In this document: piece by piece, positions 26,648 to 34,614 of the stretch
Numbering within the stretch: position 1 is the stretch's first letter
Layout of the letters: every line of letters begins with the position of its first letter
NCBI RefSeq assembly: GCF_004005815.1
Contig: NZ_SACK01000001.1
Location: forward strand, 62,001 to 126,000
Direction: 5' to 3'
Source of the DNA: Mucilaginibacter limnophilus
GTDB taxonomy: Bacteria > Bacteroidota > Bacteroidia > Sphingobacteriales > Sphingobacteriaceae
Length of the DNA: 64,000 bases
Notes under the pieces: generated by a model
Told to the model about the DNA's origin: nothing
The model's database searches: none
What the model saw: the letters and a program-made list of their open reading frames with translations, nothing else
Made by a program: the position numbers and the translations under genes

Positions 26648-27613
26648 ATGAAAAAAATTCTTTTAACATTCTTTTTAGGGTTGATACTGGTATCCGGTTA
26701 TGCGCAGAAAAAATCTACCGCAAACGATACCATCCGCCTTGCCGACCCGACTATATTTTACGAAAAGGGGACTTATTACCTGTACGGTACCGGTAGCCCT
26801 CGCGGATTTTTGGTCTATACCTCAACAGACATGCGGCATTGGAGCGGCCCTGCAGGTAGGCGTGAAGGCCATGCTTTGCTGAAAGGCGATGCTTATGGCA
26901 ACCATGGCTTTTGGGCACCACAGATATATAAACAAAATGGCAAATACTATATGGCTTATACTGCCGATGAGCACATTGCTATTGCCGAAAGCGATAGCCC
27001 GTTAGGTCCGTTCACTCAAAAAGAACAAAAAGCCATTTCCGGTCCCGGTAAACAGATAGACCCCTTCATTTTCAAAGACAAAGACGGCAAGCTGTACCTG
27101 TACCATGTGCGTTTGCAAAACGGTAACCGCATTTTTGTATCGCGGCTAAAAAATGATCTGAGCGACATTGACGAAAGCACAACGATTGAATGTATCAGCG
27201 CCGTTGAGCCATGGGAAAACACCGCCAATGCGCCATGGCCGGTTTCCGAGGGACCGACAGTGGTCAATCACAACGGGTTGTATTATCTGTTCTATTCGGC
27301 AAATGATTTCCGAAACATCGACTATGCTGTTGGGTATGCCACCGCTACATCTCCGTTAGGGCCATGGATGAAGTATACAGCCAACCCTATTATCAGCAGA
27401 AAGAATACAGGCTATAACGGCACTGGCCACGGCGACTTGTTTACCGGCAAGGATGGCAAATTGTATTATGTGTTGCATACCCACAATTCAAACACCAACA
27501 CGGGCAGGCGTAAAACAGCGGTTATAGGGGTTTCATTTTCAAAAGATACACCTTCCGTGTTTACAGCCGATCCAAAGACTTTTCGCTTCCTGCTATCATC
27601 ACCGTTAAAATAA
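26648..27613 (+). CDS. GH43 family enzyme with cleavable signal peptide
   Basis: The 321-residue protein has a signal peptide ending in GYAQ, so it is probably periplasmic. Its single GH43 propeller shows Asp33 (RLADPTI), Asp138 (KQIDPFIF) and Glu201 (PVSEGPTVV) as the catalytic triad, with GNHGFWAPQIY and GYNGTGHGDLF as further family marks. Exo-acting alpha-L-arabinofuranosidase or beta-xylosidase activity is most likely. It lacks the Cys-Cys pair of the three other GH43 proteins here. It lies 9 bp after the GH93-like gene and 7 bp before the next GH43 gene, so all are one operon. Confidence 0.85.
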   Translation: MKKILLTFFLGLILVSGYAQKKSTANDTIRLADPTIFYEKGTYYLYGTGSPRGFLVYTSTDMRHWSGPAGRREGHALLKGDAYGNHGFWAPQIYKQNGKYYMAYTADEHIAIAESDSPLGPFTQKEQKAISGPGKQIDPFIFKDKDGKLYLYHVRLQNGNRIFVSRLKNDLSDIDESTTIECISAVEPWENTANAPWPVSEGPTVVNHNGLYYLFYSANDFRNIDYAVGYATATSPLGPWMKYTANPIISRKNTGYNGTGHGDLFTGKDGKLYYVLHTHNSNTNTGRRKTAVIGVSFSKDTPSVFTADPKTFRFLLSSPLK

Positions 27614-27620
27614 AGGTTTT

Positions 27621-28556
27621 ATGAAATTTGGGTTAGTATTAACGGCTTTTATTGCTTTCGCTTTCAGCGGATATGCACAGGTTAATAATCCGGTTATTGA
27701 TGCCGACTTTCCTGACCCGACGGTAATCAGGGCAAACGGCTATTACTATGCCTATGCTACCCAAGGCGAATCCAACATTCAAGGCGCGCGCTCAAAAGGC
27801 CTGCAGCACTGGGAAATGTTGCCGGATGTGCTCCCCAAAAGACCTGTTTGGGCCAATGAGCATTATTGGGCTCCGCATGTGCTGTATGATGCCGGTTTGA
27901 AAAAATATGTGATGTTCTATTCGGGCGAATCAACCGACGATAAAACAGGCAAGTGCCTGGGCGTTGCTTTTGCTGATAAACCCGAAGGACCGTTTGTTGA
28001 CAAGGGTACGCCGCTGATATGTGGCAACGGATTTGTAAATATCGACCCGATGGGCATCATCGACCCGAAAACTAAAAAGAAACTGCTGTACTGGGGCTCA
28101 GGGTTTGAACCGCTTAAAGTTCAGGAAATGTCGGCTGATTGGCGCACATTTAAACCGGGCACACAGCCAAAGACGGTAGTTCAGCCTAAAGCTGAGAAGG
28201 TCTACACCAACCTGATTGAAGGCTCATGGGTAGATATTCAAGACGGAAAATATTACCTGTATTACTCGGGCGATAACTGCTGTGGAGACAGCGCCAACTA
28301 TGCGGTACTGGTAGCAAGGGCGGATAACCCATTTGGTCCGTTTACAACATTGGCAAAGGCAAGCGGTAAACAAAGCAGCGCCATTTTAGAGAAGGATGAA
28401 ACATGGCTTGCACCGGGGCACAACTCAATCTTTACTGACAATAGCGGCCAAAAGTGGATAGCCTATCATGCTATCGACAGGAAAGACCCAAAAAAAGGGC
28501 GCGTGATGCTGCTGAAAAAGATCAATTATATAAATGGCTGGCCGGTTGTCAAATAA
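27621..28556 (+). CDS. GH43 family enzyme, arabinanase-like, with Cys-Cys motif
   Basis: This 311-residue enzyme has a signal peptide ending GYAQ. The triad is Asp32 (FPDPTVI), Asp142 (NIDPMGI) and Glu200 (NLIEGSWV). A Cys220-Cys221 pair in GDNCCGD occupies the same place relative to the acid as in the GH43 lipoprotein at 23216, and both end in a GWPVV-type strand. The two are therefore probably paralogues of similar subfamily, one at the surface and one in the periplasm. Substrate is likely arabinan or arabino-oligosaccharide. Its start lies 7 bp after the preceding GH43 stop. Confidence 0.85.
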   Translation: MKFGLVLTAFIAFAFSGYAQVNNPVIDADFPDPTVIRANGYYYAYATQGESNIQGARSKGLQHWEMLPDVLPKRPVWANEHYWAPHVLYDAGLKKYVMFYSGESTDDKTGKCLGVAFADKPEGPFVDKGTPLICGNGFVNIDPMGIIDPKTKKKLLYWGSGFEPLKVQEMSADWRTFKPGTQPKTVVQPKAEKVYTNLIEGSWVDIQDGKYYLYYSGDNCCGDSANYAVLVARADNPFGPFTTLAKASGKQSSAILEKDETWLAPGHNSIFTDNSGQKWIAYHAIDRKDPKKGRVMLLKKINYINGWPVVK

Positions 28557-28581
28557 AAGCTAAAACATTAATATTGCGCTG

Positions 28582-29694
28582 ATGGTAAAGACGAAGATAA
28601 AACTGCTTTTATTGGTTATGCTGCTTCCGCTGTTAAGCGTTGCACAGGGTAAAGTGTACAAAAATCCGCTTGATGTAAGTTTTGGCGATCCGTTTGTACT
28701 TTACGATAATAATAGCAAGCTGTATTATATGTATGGCACCGGCGGCGTGAAAGACGGTTTTGCTACTTATTCATCATCCAATTTGATTAACTGGAAAAAC
28801 GAAGGGCAGGTGTTTTGGGGTAATACAGCTGATAGCTGGGGTATAGATGCCTTTTGGGCACCCGAGGTATATCATCGTAATGGTAAATACTACATGTTTT
28901 ACAGCGCGCAGTGGCGCGTAAACCCAACTAATGAGGCCGAAAATTTCAAGATAGGCGTCGCGGTATCTGACTCGCCGAAAGGTCCGTTTAAAGATATCAG
29001 CGACAAACCGCTGTTTGATCCGGGCTACCCAATAATTGACGCGAATGTGTTTTTTGATACTGATGGCAAAGCATACCTGTATTATTCACGCTGCTGCTAC
29101 AAGCATGCTGTAAAAAGCGAGGTAGCCGACTGGGCCGCGAATAAAGGCATGTTTAAGGAAGTTGAAGAAAGTTGGGTATATGGTATTCAAATAAAGCCTG
29201 ACTTTAGTGGAGTGATAGGCGAACCGGTAATGGTATTACGTCCGCCTGTTAAAATGAGTGATAAACAGGCCGAATGGGAAAGCCGTTCGGTAACAAGCGG
29301 CGAGGTTAACCGCCGCTGGACTGAAGGATCAACCACCTTTAAACACAAGGGTACTTACTACATTATGTACTCGGCTAATTTTTACGCCGGTCCAAATTAT
29401 GCGGTAGGATATGCTACCGCTAAAAGTCCGCTTGGCCCGTTTACAAAAGCAACAAACAACCCGGTACTGCAAAAGAATACACCAGCCGGTGAAGTAACCG
29501 GAACCGGGCATAACAGCATTATCACCACACCAAATGGCCAGATGTACTGCGTTTATCATGGTAGAACAAAAGCTTCGGGGCAAGACAGGGTGGTATTCAT
29601 CGACAAAATGAACATCGGGAAAGATGGTAAATTAAAAGTTGACGGTCCTACCACAACTGAAAGGCCATACCCTATAGCAGCTAAAAAGCAATAG
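28582..29694 (+). CDS. GH43 family enzyme with C-terminal extension
   Basis: The 370-residue protein has a signal peptide ending SVAQG. Triad residues are Asp36 (SFGDPFVL), Asp153 (PIIDANVF) and Glu248 (RRWTEGSTT). An insert near 170-245 contains a Cys171-Cys172 pair (YYSRCCYK) and a charged region, making the central blade longer than in its neighbours. The GYATAKSPLGPF repeat and GTGHNSII block are family features. An exo-enzyme trimming arabinose or xylose is likely. It is the last gene before a strong terminator and so ends the main PUL 1 enzyme operon. Confidence 0.85.
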   Translation: MVKTKIKLLLLVMLLPLLSVAQGKVYKNPLDVSFGDPFVLYDNNSKLYYMYGTGGVKDGFATYSSSNLINWKNEGQVFWGNTADSWGIDAFWAPEVYHRNGKYYMFYSAQWRVNPTNEAENFKIGVAVSDSPKGPFKDISDKPLFDPGYPIIDANVFFDTDGKAYLYYSRCCYKHAVKSEVADWAANKGMFKEVEESWVYGIQIKPDFSGVIGEPVMVLRPPVKMSDKQAEWESRSVTSGEVNRRWTEGSTTFKHKGTYYIMYSANFYAGPNYAVGYATAKSPLGPFTKATNNPVLQKNTPAGEVTGTGHNSIITTPNGQMYCVYHGRTKASGQDRVVFIDKMNIGKDGKLKVDGPTTTERPYPIAAKKQ

Positions 29695-29771
29695 CTTTTT
29701 GTAAAAGATATGTGGCAAAGCCGATTTGTCTCATGTTTATCACCGTATTAATATCCAATTAATGCATTGTT

Positions 29772-29814
29772 AAGCATCCAAACGAGATTAGCACTCGTTG
29801 CAGGATGCTTTTTT
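29772..29814 (+). terminator. Rho-independent terminator of the PUL 1 enzyme operon
   Basis: AAGCATCC pairs with GGATGCTT, an inner AACGAG pairs with CTCGTT around a 7-nt loop, and a T-run follows. It is 78 bp past the stop of the last GH43 gene and separates it from the GH71/99-like gene. Confidence 0.85.
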
Positions 29815-29911
29815 ATGCGATACGCTCTGGGGTGATCGCCTATGCTTTCTGCGATCATATCCGGCACAATTGCCGCATACAGGTAAAGAACCCAATATCT
29901 AAATACTTAAT

Positions 29912-31213
29912 ATGAAAGCAACTTTGCCCTGTTTAGGGCTTATCGTAATCAGTCAGCTGTTCACAGGCGCGGTAAATCCGCAACACAAAAAACAAGCTGA
30001 CCCACCAGTTAACACCTACACACCTACCACCAATACGCTTAATAAAAAAGTGATGTTTGGCTATCAGGGCTGGCATGCCACGCCAAATGATGGTTCAAAC
30101 AACGGTGTATGGCGCCATTGGTTTGGCAAGAACTCCCCCGATTCGGCAACTGCTGGTTTTGATGTATGGCCGGACATGCGCGAGTATCCAAAATCGGCAT
30201 TGGAAGCTACTAACATGAGCTATCCGGATGGCAGTAAGGCTGCATTGTATTCAGCCTATAAATATGAAGCGGTAGATGTGCATTTTAAATGGCTGCAGCA
30301 ACATCAGTTAGACGGCGTTTTTGAGCAGCGTTTTATCAGCGACATTAAGCAGCCGGGTGCCAGGCGTCATTTTAATCAGGTAGTACGCAATGTTAAGGCA
30401 GCCAGCGAGAAGTACAAGCGCGTGTATTGTATAATGTATGATATTACTGGTGCAGGCGCCAACTGGAAGGATGTGCTGGTAGCCGATTGGAAAAATCTTG
30501 TCGATTCGCTAAACGTCACAAAAGGAAGCAGCTACCTGCATCATAAAGGCAAGCCATTGCTTTCAATTTGGGGTTTAGGCTTTAATCATATCCCGTTTGC
30601 AACGGCTTCGCAGGTTGATTCTCTGCTCGACTGGTTCCATACCTCGGCGCCCGAAAAATACAGAGCAACGATTATGGGCGGCGTAAACGACGACTGGCGT
30701 ACGCATACCGCCGAGTGGATGAAAGTATATAACAAACTGGATGTGCTTAGCCCATGGTCAGTTGGCCGCTATGGCAGCACTGAAGCCGCAGACCGTTTTA
30801 GTCAGAACAACGTAGTACCCGATAACGAATACTGCAAGCAGCATAAAATCGACTATTTCCCGGTGATTTTCCCTGGCTTTTCGTGGCATAACATGCATAG
30901 AGGGCGTTCGCGCTTTAATCAAATACCGCGTGATGGTGGGAAGTTTTACTGGCGGCAGTCGTACAACGTGCTTAAAGCCGGTGTAAATATGGTTTACATC
31001 GCCATGTTTGATGAGGTTGACGAAGGAACCGCTATGTATAAGCTGGCACCCACAGAAGCATATAAGCCGAAAGATGGCAAATTTATTACCGCAGATTTGG
31101 ACGGCCAAAAGCTACCTTCCGACTGGTACCTGCAGTTAGCCGGGGCCACAAGCAATGTGCTTCGTGGTAACATTAAAAACACGCCTGTGATACCCATATT
31201 ACCAGGAAAATAA
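29912..31213 (+). CDS. GH71/99-like secreted glycoside hydrolase
   Basis: The 433-residue protein has an N-terminal signal-like segment (LGLIVISQLFTGAV). It has a TIM-barrel pattern with VMFGYQGWHATPNDG at the start, KWLQQHQLDGVFEQRFI, then GKPLLSIWGLGF, FPVIFPGFSWHN and YIAMFDEVDEGTAMY. These blocks are shared with GH99 endo-mannosidase-like and GH71 proteins, often labelled xylosidase/arabinosidase. Acidic residues in HQLDGVFEQ and FDEVDEGT are the catalytic candidates. It is bounded by terminators on both sides, so it is a separate transcription unit between the two PULs. Substrate is unknown. Membership in PUL 1 is by adjacency only. Confidence 0.7.
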   Translation: MKATLPCLGLIVISQLFTGAVNPQHKKQADPPVNTYTPTTNTLNKKVMFGYQGWHATPNDGSNNGVWRHWFGKNSPDSATAGFDVWPDMREYPKSALEATNMSYPDGSKAALYSAYKYEAVDVHFKWLQQHQLDGVFEQRFISDIKQPGARRHFNQVVRNVKAASEKYKRVYCIMYDITGAGANWKDVLVADWKNLVDSLNVTKGSSYLHHKGKPLLSIWGLGFNHIPFATASQVDSLLDWFHTSAPEKYRATIMGGVNDDWRTHTAEWMKVYNKLDVLSPWSVGRYGSTEAADRFSQNNVVPDNEYCKQHKIDYFPVIFPGFSWHNMHRGRSRFNQIPRDGGKFYWRQSYNVLKAGVNMVYIAMFDEVDEGTAMYKLAPTEAYKPKDGKFITADLDGQKLPSDWYLQLAGATSNVLRGNIKNTPVIPILPGK

Positions 31214-31234
31214 TATTATCAAATATGAGTAATT

Positions 31235-31256
31235 AAGCGCCTTATGGCGCTTTTTT
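31235..31256 (+). terminator. Rho-independent terminator after the GH71/99-like gene
   Basis: AAGCGCC, loop TTAT and GGCGCTT are followed by a T-run. The stem begins 22 bp past the stop. Confidence 0.85.
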
Positions 31257-31421
31257 GGTTTATAACTAATGCCTGTTGGATAAACAAATGAAATAATACT
31301 TAACAAGGGATTGTATTTGTTATTAATATCTGTAAAATTTGTACTTCCAACAATTGTTAGTTTCACCGGAGTTTTAATTATAAACCATTATAGCGTTTAA
31401 TGGCGCTGTCAGCATATATTA

Positions 31422-34337
31422 ATGAAGTATATTTTACTATTCTTCCTGTCTTTCTTTTTGTTTAATGGTCTGTTTGCACAAACGCAAATTGGTTCGCCGC
31501 AAATATTTAATTACACGGCCGAAAAGTACAAGGGCGGCGTACAGAACTGGGACATTGCGCAGGATAAGAATGGCTTGCTTTATTTTGGTAACAAAGAGGG
31601 CCTGCTAACCTTTAATGGTAAGTTTTGGAACAGGTACTCATTGCCCAACTATACCGTAATCCGCTCGGTAAAAGTTGACCAGCAGAACAGGATTTTTGTA
31701 GGCGGACAGGACGAACTTGGTTATTTTTTTCCTGACAAGCAGGGAGTGCTTAAGTATCATTCACTACTCGGCCTGCTGCCTGCCAACGAGCGTAAAATGG
31801 CCGACATATGGAATATTGCTATAAATGATGGTGGCGTATTCTTCCGGTCGTGGACGAGCATTATACACTATAAAGACGGTGCTGTACAGGTATATAAACC
31901 CGAAACTTCATGGGATTTTTTAGGCTGTGTGGATGGTAAGATACTGGCGCAGTCGCATAACAAAGGCTTATTGCTTTTTGATAAAGGCATATGGCGGCCG
32001 CTGGTAAATGATCCGGTTTTGAAAGATACTTATGTTTCTTTTGTACTGCCGTATAGTCGTGATACCATATTAGTAGGGACATTGAAGAAAGGTCTGTTTC
32101 TGCTTGCCGGTAGTAAACTGATCAGGAAATCAACTGACATTGATGGTGAGCTTTTCAGGACACGTACATTTTGCGGATTAAACGTTGAGAATAATGAAAT
32201 AGCGCTGGGAACCACATCGCAAGGATTATTGATTATAAATAAGGCAGGCCAGTTAATGCAGCGCTACGCTTTGAGTGAAGGCCTTCAAACCGAAGACATA
32301 CACGGTATTTACAGTGATAAAAATGGTTCGTTATGGCTTGCTGAAGATAATGGCATTGACATGGTAGCGTTAAATAGCGCCATAAAATATATTTACCCGG
32401 GTAAAAATAAGCAGATCACCTACTCGATACGGGTGTTCGACAAAAAGCTGTATATGGCTACATCAAACGGTGTATTCTATACTCAGCTTGAAAGCAATCA
32501 ACCTGACCTTAGCCTGAGTAAGGGATGGTTCGCCCCGTTAAAAAACATTAGCGGTTCAGCATGGAACCTTGATGTATTGAACAATCACCTGGTAGTAGGG
32601 CATGAGGACGGCTTGTTTACTATAACCGGTAACGAGGCGAAACAACTATACCCCACACCCGGAACCTGGCTTTTTCAGCCGGTATCAAACATATTTCCAT
32701 CGGCTTATTTTATAGCGGGTACATATACCGGTTTACAGTTGTTGAATGATAATAATGGCGTTTTAACAAACCCTGGTCGGGTACAGGGTACTAATGAATC
32801 GCTGCGGTTTTTGGTTTACGATAGCGCGAATAATGCCATTTGGGCGTCGCATCCTTACCATGGAGTTTATAAGATACAGTTATCAGTCGACCTAAAAAGG
32901 GTTATAAGCGAAAAGCTTTTTACAAAGGCCGACGGTCTGCCATCAACCCTGTATAACTACGTTTATCATATTCAGAACAGGGTAGTAGTAGCTACTGAAA
33001 AGGGTATTTACGAGTACAACGCCCGTACAAATAAGTTTGAGTTTTCGGCATTCTTTAAGCCGTACTTTAATAACCTGCCGGTTATTTACTTAAAAGATGA
33101 TTACGATGGCAATGTTTGGTTTGTAACCAATCGTAAAGAAGTTGGCGTAGTCGAAATGAATGAAAGCAAGAAAGGGCAGGTAACCTTCTTCCCGGAAATA
33201 AAGGAAAAAATAGTAGGCGGTTTTGAATCAATATACCCTTACGATGCCAGTAATGTGTTTATTGGCGCTACACGTGGTATGTTGCATATCAATTACCGTA
33301 AGTTTAAAGAACGTCGTAATAAGCTTAAAGTAGTATTGGGCCAGGTTAGAATTGCAGGGCAGCGCGACAGTATTCTATTCGGTGGGTATTTTGTAAACAA
33401 TAACGTGGTTGAGCGCAAACAAGCGCAGGCTAATATTCCGCACCTTAAATACAACCAGAACTTTTTACACTTTGAGTTTGCGTCAACCCTATACAACGAA
33501 CAAAATACCATTGAATACAGCTGTTATTTGGAAGGTGTTGATAAAGATTGGTCAGTTTGGACGGATAAAAGCGAAAAGGATTATACTGCTTTGCCTGCAG
33601 GGAAGTATATCTTTAAGGTTAAAGCACGTAATAATTCAGGCGATGAGTCAAAGATTGTAAGCTATCAATTTACAGTGCGGCCGGTTTGGTATAAAAGCAT
33701 TTGGGCTTACCTTGTTTACATAGCCTTACTGGTTTACCTTGTTTTTAGGTTGTTTAAATGGCAGCAGAAAAAACACATTAAAGAGCAGGAAAAGCTGCAT
33801 TACCTAAACCAGCTTGAGCTTGATAAGAATGAGAAGGAGATCATCCGCTTGCAAAATGAAAAACTGGAATCGGATATCGACTTTAAAAACCGAGAGCTGG
33901 CCAACATGATTATGCACCTGGTACAGCGTGGCAAAATTATTGAAAAGATAAAAGAAGAATTGTCTGTTATATCAAAAGATAACCGGGCAGTAGCTAATTC
34001 AACGCACTTTAAACGTTTATTACGCTTAATAGCTGATGTTGAAAAAGGCGAAAAAGATTGGGAACAGTTCACACAGCATTTCAATACAGTACATACTAAT
34101 TTCTTTAAAAACCTTCAGCACGAGTTTCCGGATATAACCTCGAATGAGCTTAAGTTATGTGCCTTTATTAAGATGAATCTTTCCACAAAAGAGATTGCAC
34201 AACTGATGAACATCACCATCAAAGGGGTGGAAATTGCACGTTACAGGTTGCGTAAAAAACTGTCTATACAATCAGATACTAACCTTTATACCTTCCTGCT
34301 CAGAATCGAATCCGAGTCAGCAGCTATTAAAATCTGA
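31422..34337 (+). CDS. SusR-like membrane transcription regulator (propeller, Y_Y_Y, LuxR-type HTH)
   Basis: The 971-residue protein has a signal peptide (NGLFAQ). Beta-propeller repeats cover most of the first 650 residues, and a Y_Y_Y domain lies near 660-745 (EYSCYLEGVDKDWSVW, GKYIFKVKARNNSG). One membrane helix (WAYLVYIALLVYLVF) comes next, then a long Lys/Glu coiled coil and a C-terminal HTH (FPDITSNELKLCAFIKMNLS, TKEIAQLMNITIKGVEIARY, RLRKKL). There is no kinase or REC domain. A membrane-bound regulator of this kind senses oligosaccharide in the periplasm and activates the adjacent PUL directly, as SusR does. It points toward PUL 2, 277 bp upstream of susC. The HTH resembles LuxR/GerE helices. 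Confidence 0.88.
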   Translation: MKYILLFFLSFFLFNGLFAQTQIGSPQIFNYTAEKYKGGVQNWDIAQDKNGLLYFGNKEGLLTFNGKFWNRYSLPNYTVIRSVKVDQQNRIFVGGQDELGYFFPDKQGVLKYHSLLGLLPANERKMADIWNIAINDGGVFFRSWTSIIHYKDGAVQVYKPETSWDFLGCVDGKILAQSHNKGLLLFDKGIWRPLVNDPVLKDTYVSFVLPYSRDTILVGTLKKGLFLLAGSKLIRKSTDIDGELFRTRTFCGLNVENNEIALGTTSQGLLIINKAGQLMQRYALSEGLQTEDIHGIYSDKNGSLWLAEDNGIDMVALNSAIKYIYPGKNKQITYSIRVFDKKLYMATSNGVFYTQLESNQPDLSLSKGWFAPLKNISGSAWNLDVLNNHLVVGHEDGLFTITGNEAKQLYPTPGTWLFQPVSNIFPSAYFIAGTYTGLQLLNDNNGVLTNPGRVQGTNESLRFLVYDSANNAIWASHPYHGVYKIQLSVDLKRVISEKLFTKADGLPSTLYNYVYHIQNRVVVATEKGIYEYNARTNKFEFSAFFKPYFNNLPVIYLKDDYDGNVWFVTNRKEVGVVEMNESKKGQVTFFPEIKEKIVGGFESIYPYDASNVFIGATRGMLHINYRKFKERRNKLKVVLGQVRIAGQRDSILFGGYFVNNNVVERKQAQANIPHLKYNQNFLHFEFASTLYNEQNTIEYSCYLEGVDKDWSVWTDKSEKDYTALPAGKYIFKVKARNNSGDESKIVSYQFTVRPVWYKSIWAYLVYIALLVYLVFRLFKWQQKKHIKEQEKLHYLNQLELDKNEKEIIRLQNEKLESDIDFKNRELANMIMHLVQRGKIIEKIKEELSVISKDNRAVANSTHFKRLLRLIADVEKGEKDWEQFTQHFNTVHTNFFKNLQHEFPDITSNELKLCAFIKMNLSTKEIAQLMNITIKGVEIARYRLRKKLSIQSDTNLYTFLLRIESESAAIKI

Positions 34338-34445
34338 CAACAAATCAGACTTAATCTGCTCCAGATGTGCCCCCGATTTGAATTTTATAATGTTGGGCAA
34401 CCTGCTTAGATTAAATAGTTGATTATCAATTTTATATGAATTTCG

Positions 34446-34511
34446 TGTAGTGGTTTTGTAGAGGGCTTTGTATGGCTTTTTATGTAATGGTAGTAACTAT
34501 GTAGGGGGCTT
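34446..34511 (+). promoter_or_regulatory. Candidate regulator site: TGTA-GG-CTT repeats upstream of PUL 2 susC
   Basis: Five same-direction units share TGTA followed by a G-rich and T-rich stretch: TGTAGTGGTTT (34446), TGTAGAGGGCTT (34457), TGTATGGCTTTT (34469), TGTAATGGTAGT (34483) and TGTAGGGGGCTT (34500). Spacing is 11, 12, 14 and 17 bp. They lie 104-169 bp before the susC start codon and behind the SusR-like gene. Direct repeats near helical spacing are expected for an activator of this type. No consensus for it is known to me. Confidence 0.45.
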
Positions 34512-34614
34512 ATTTTCTCTAAAAATATTTTTCCGCACTTACTTCGTCCAGCAATTGTGGGAGACGACTCCCTGATAAACCAATTTTACCAATTTACCAT
34601 TTAACGTTTAATTT

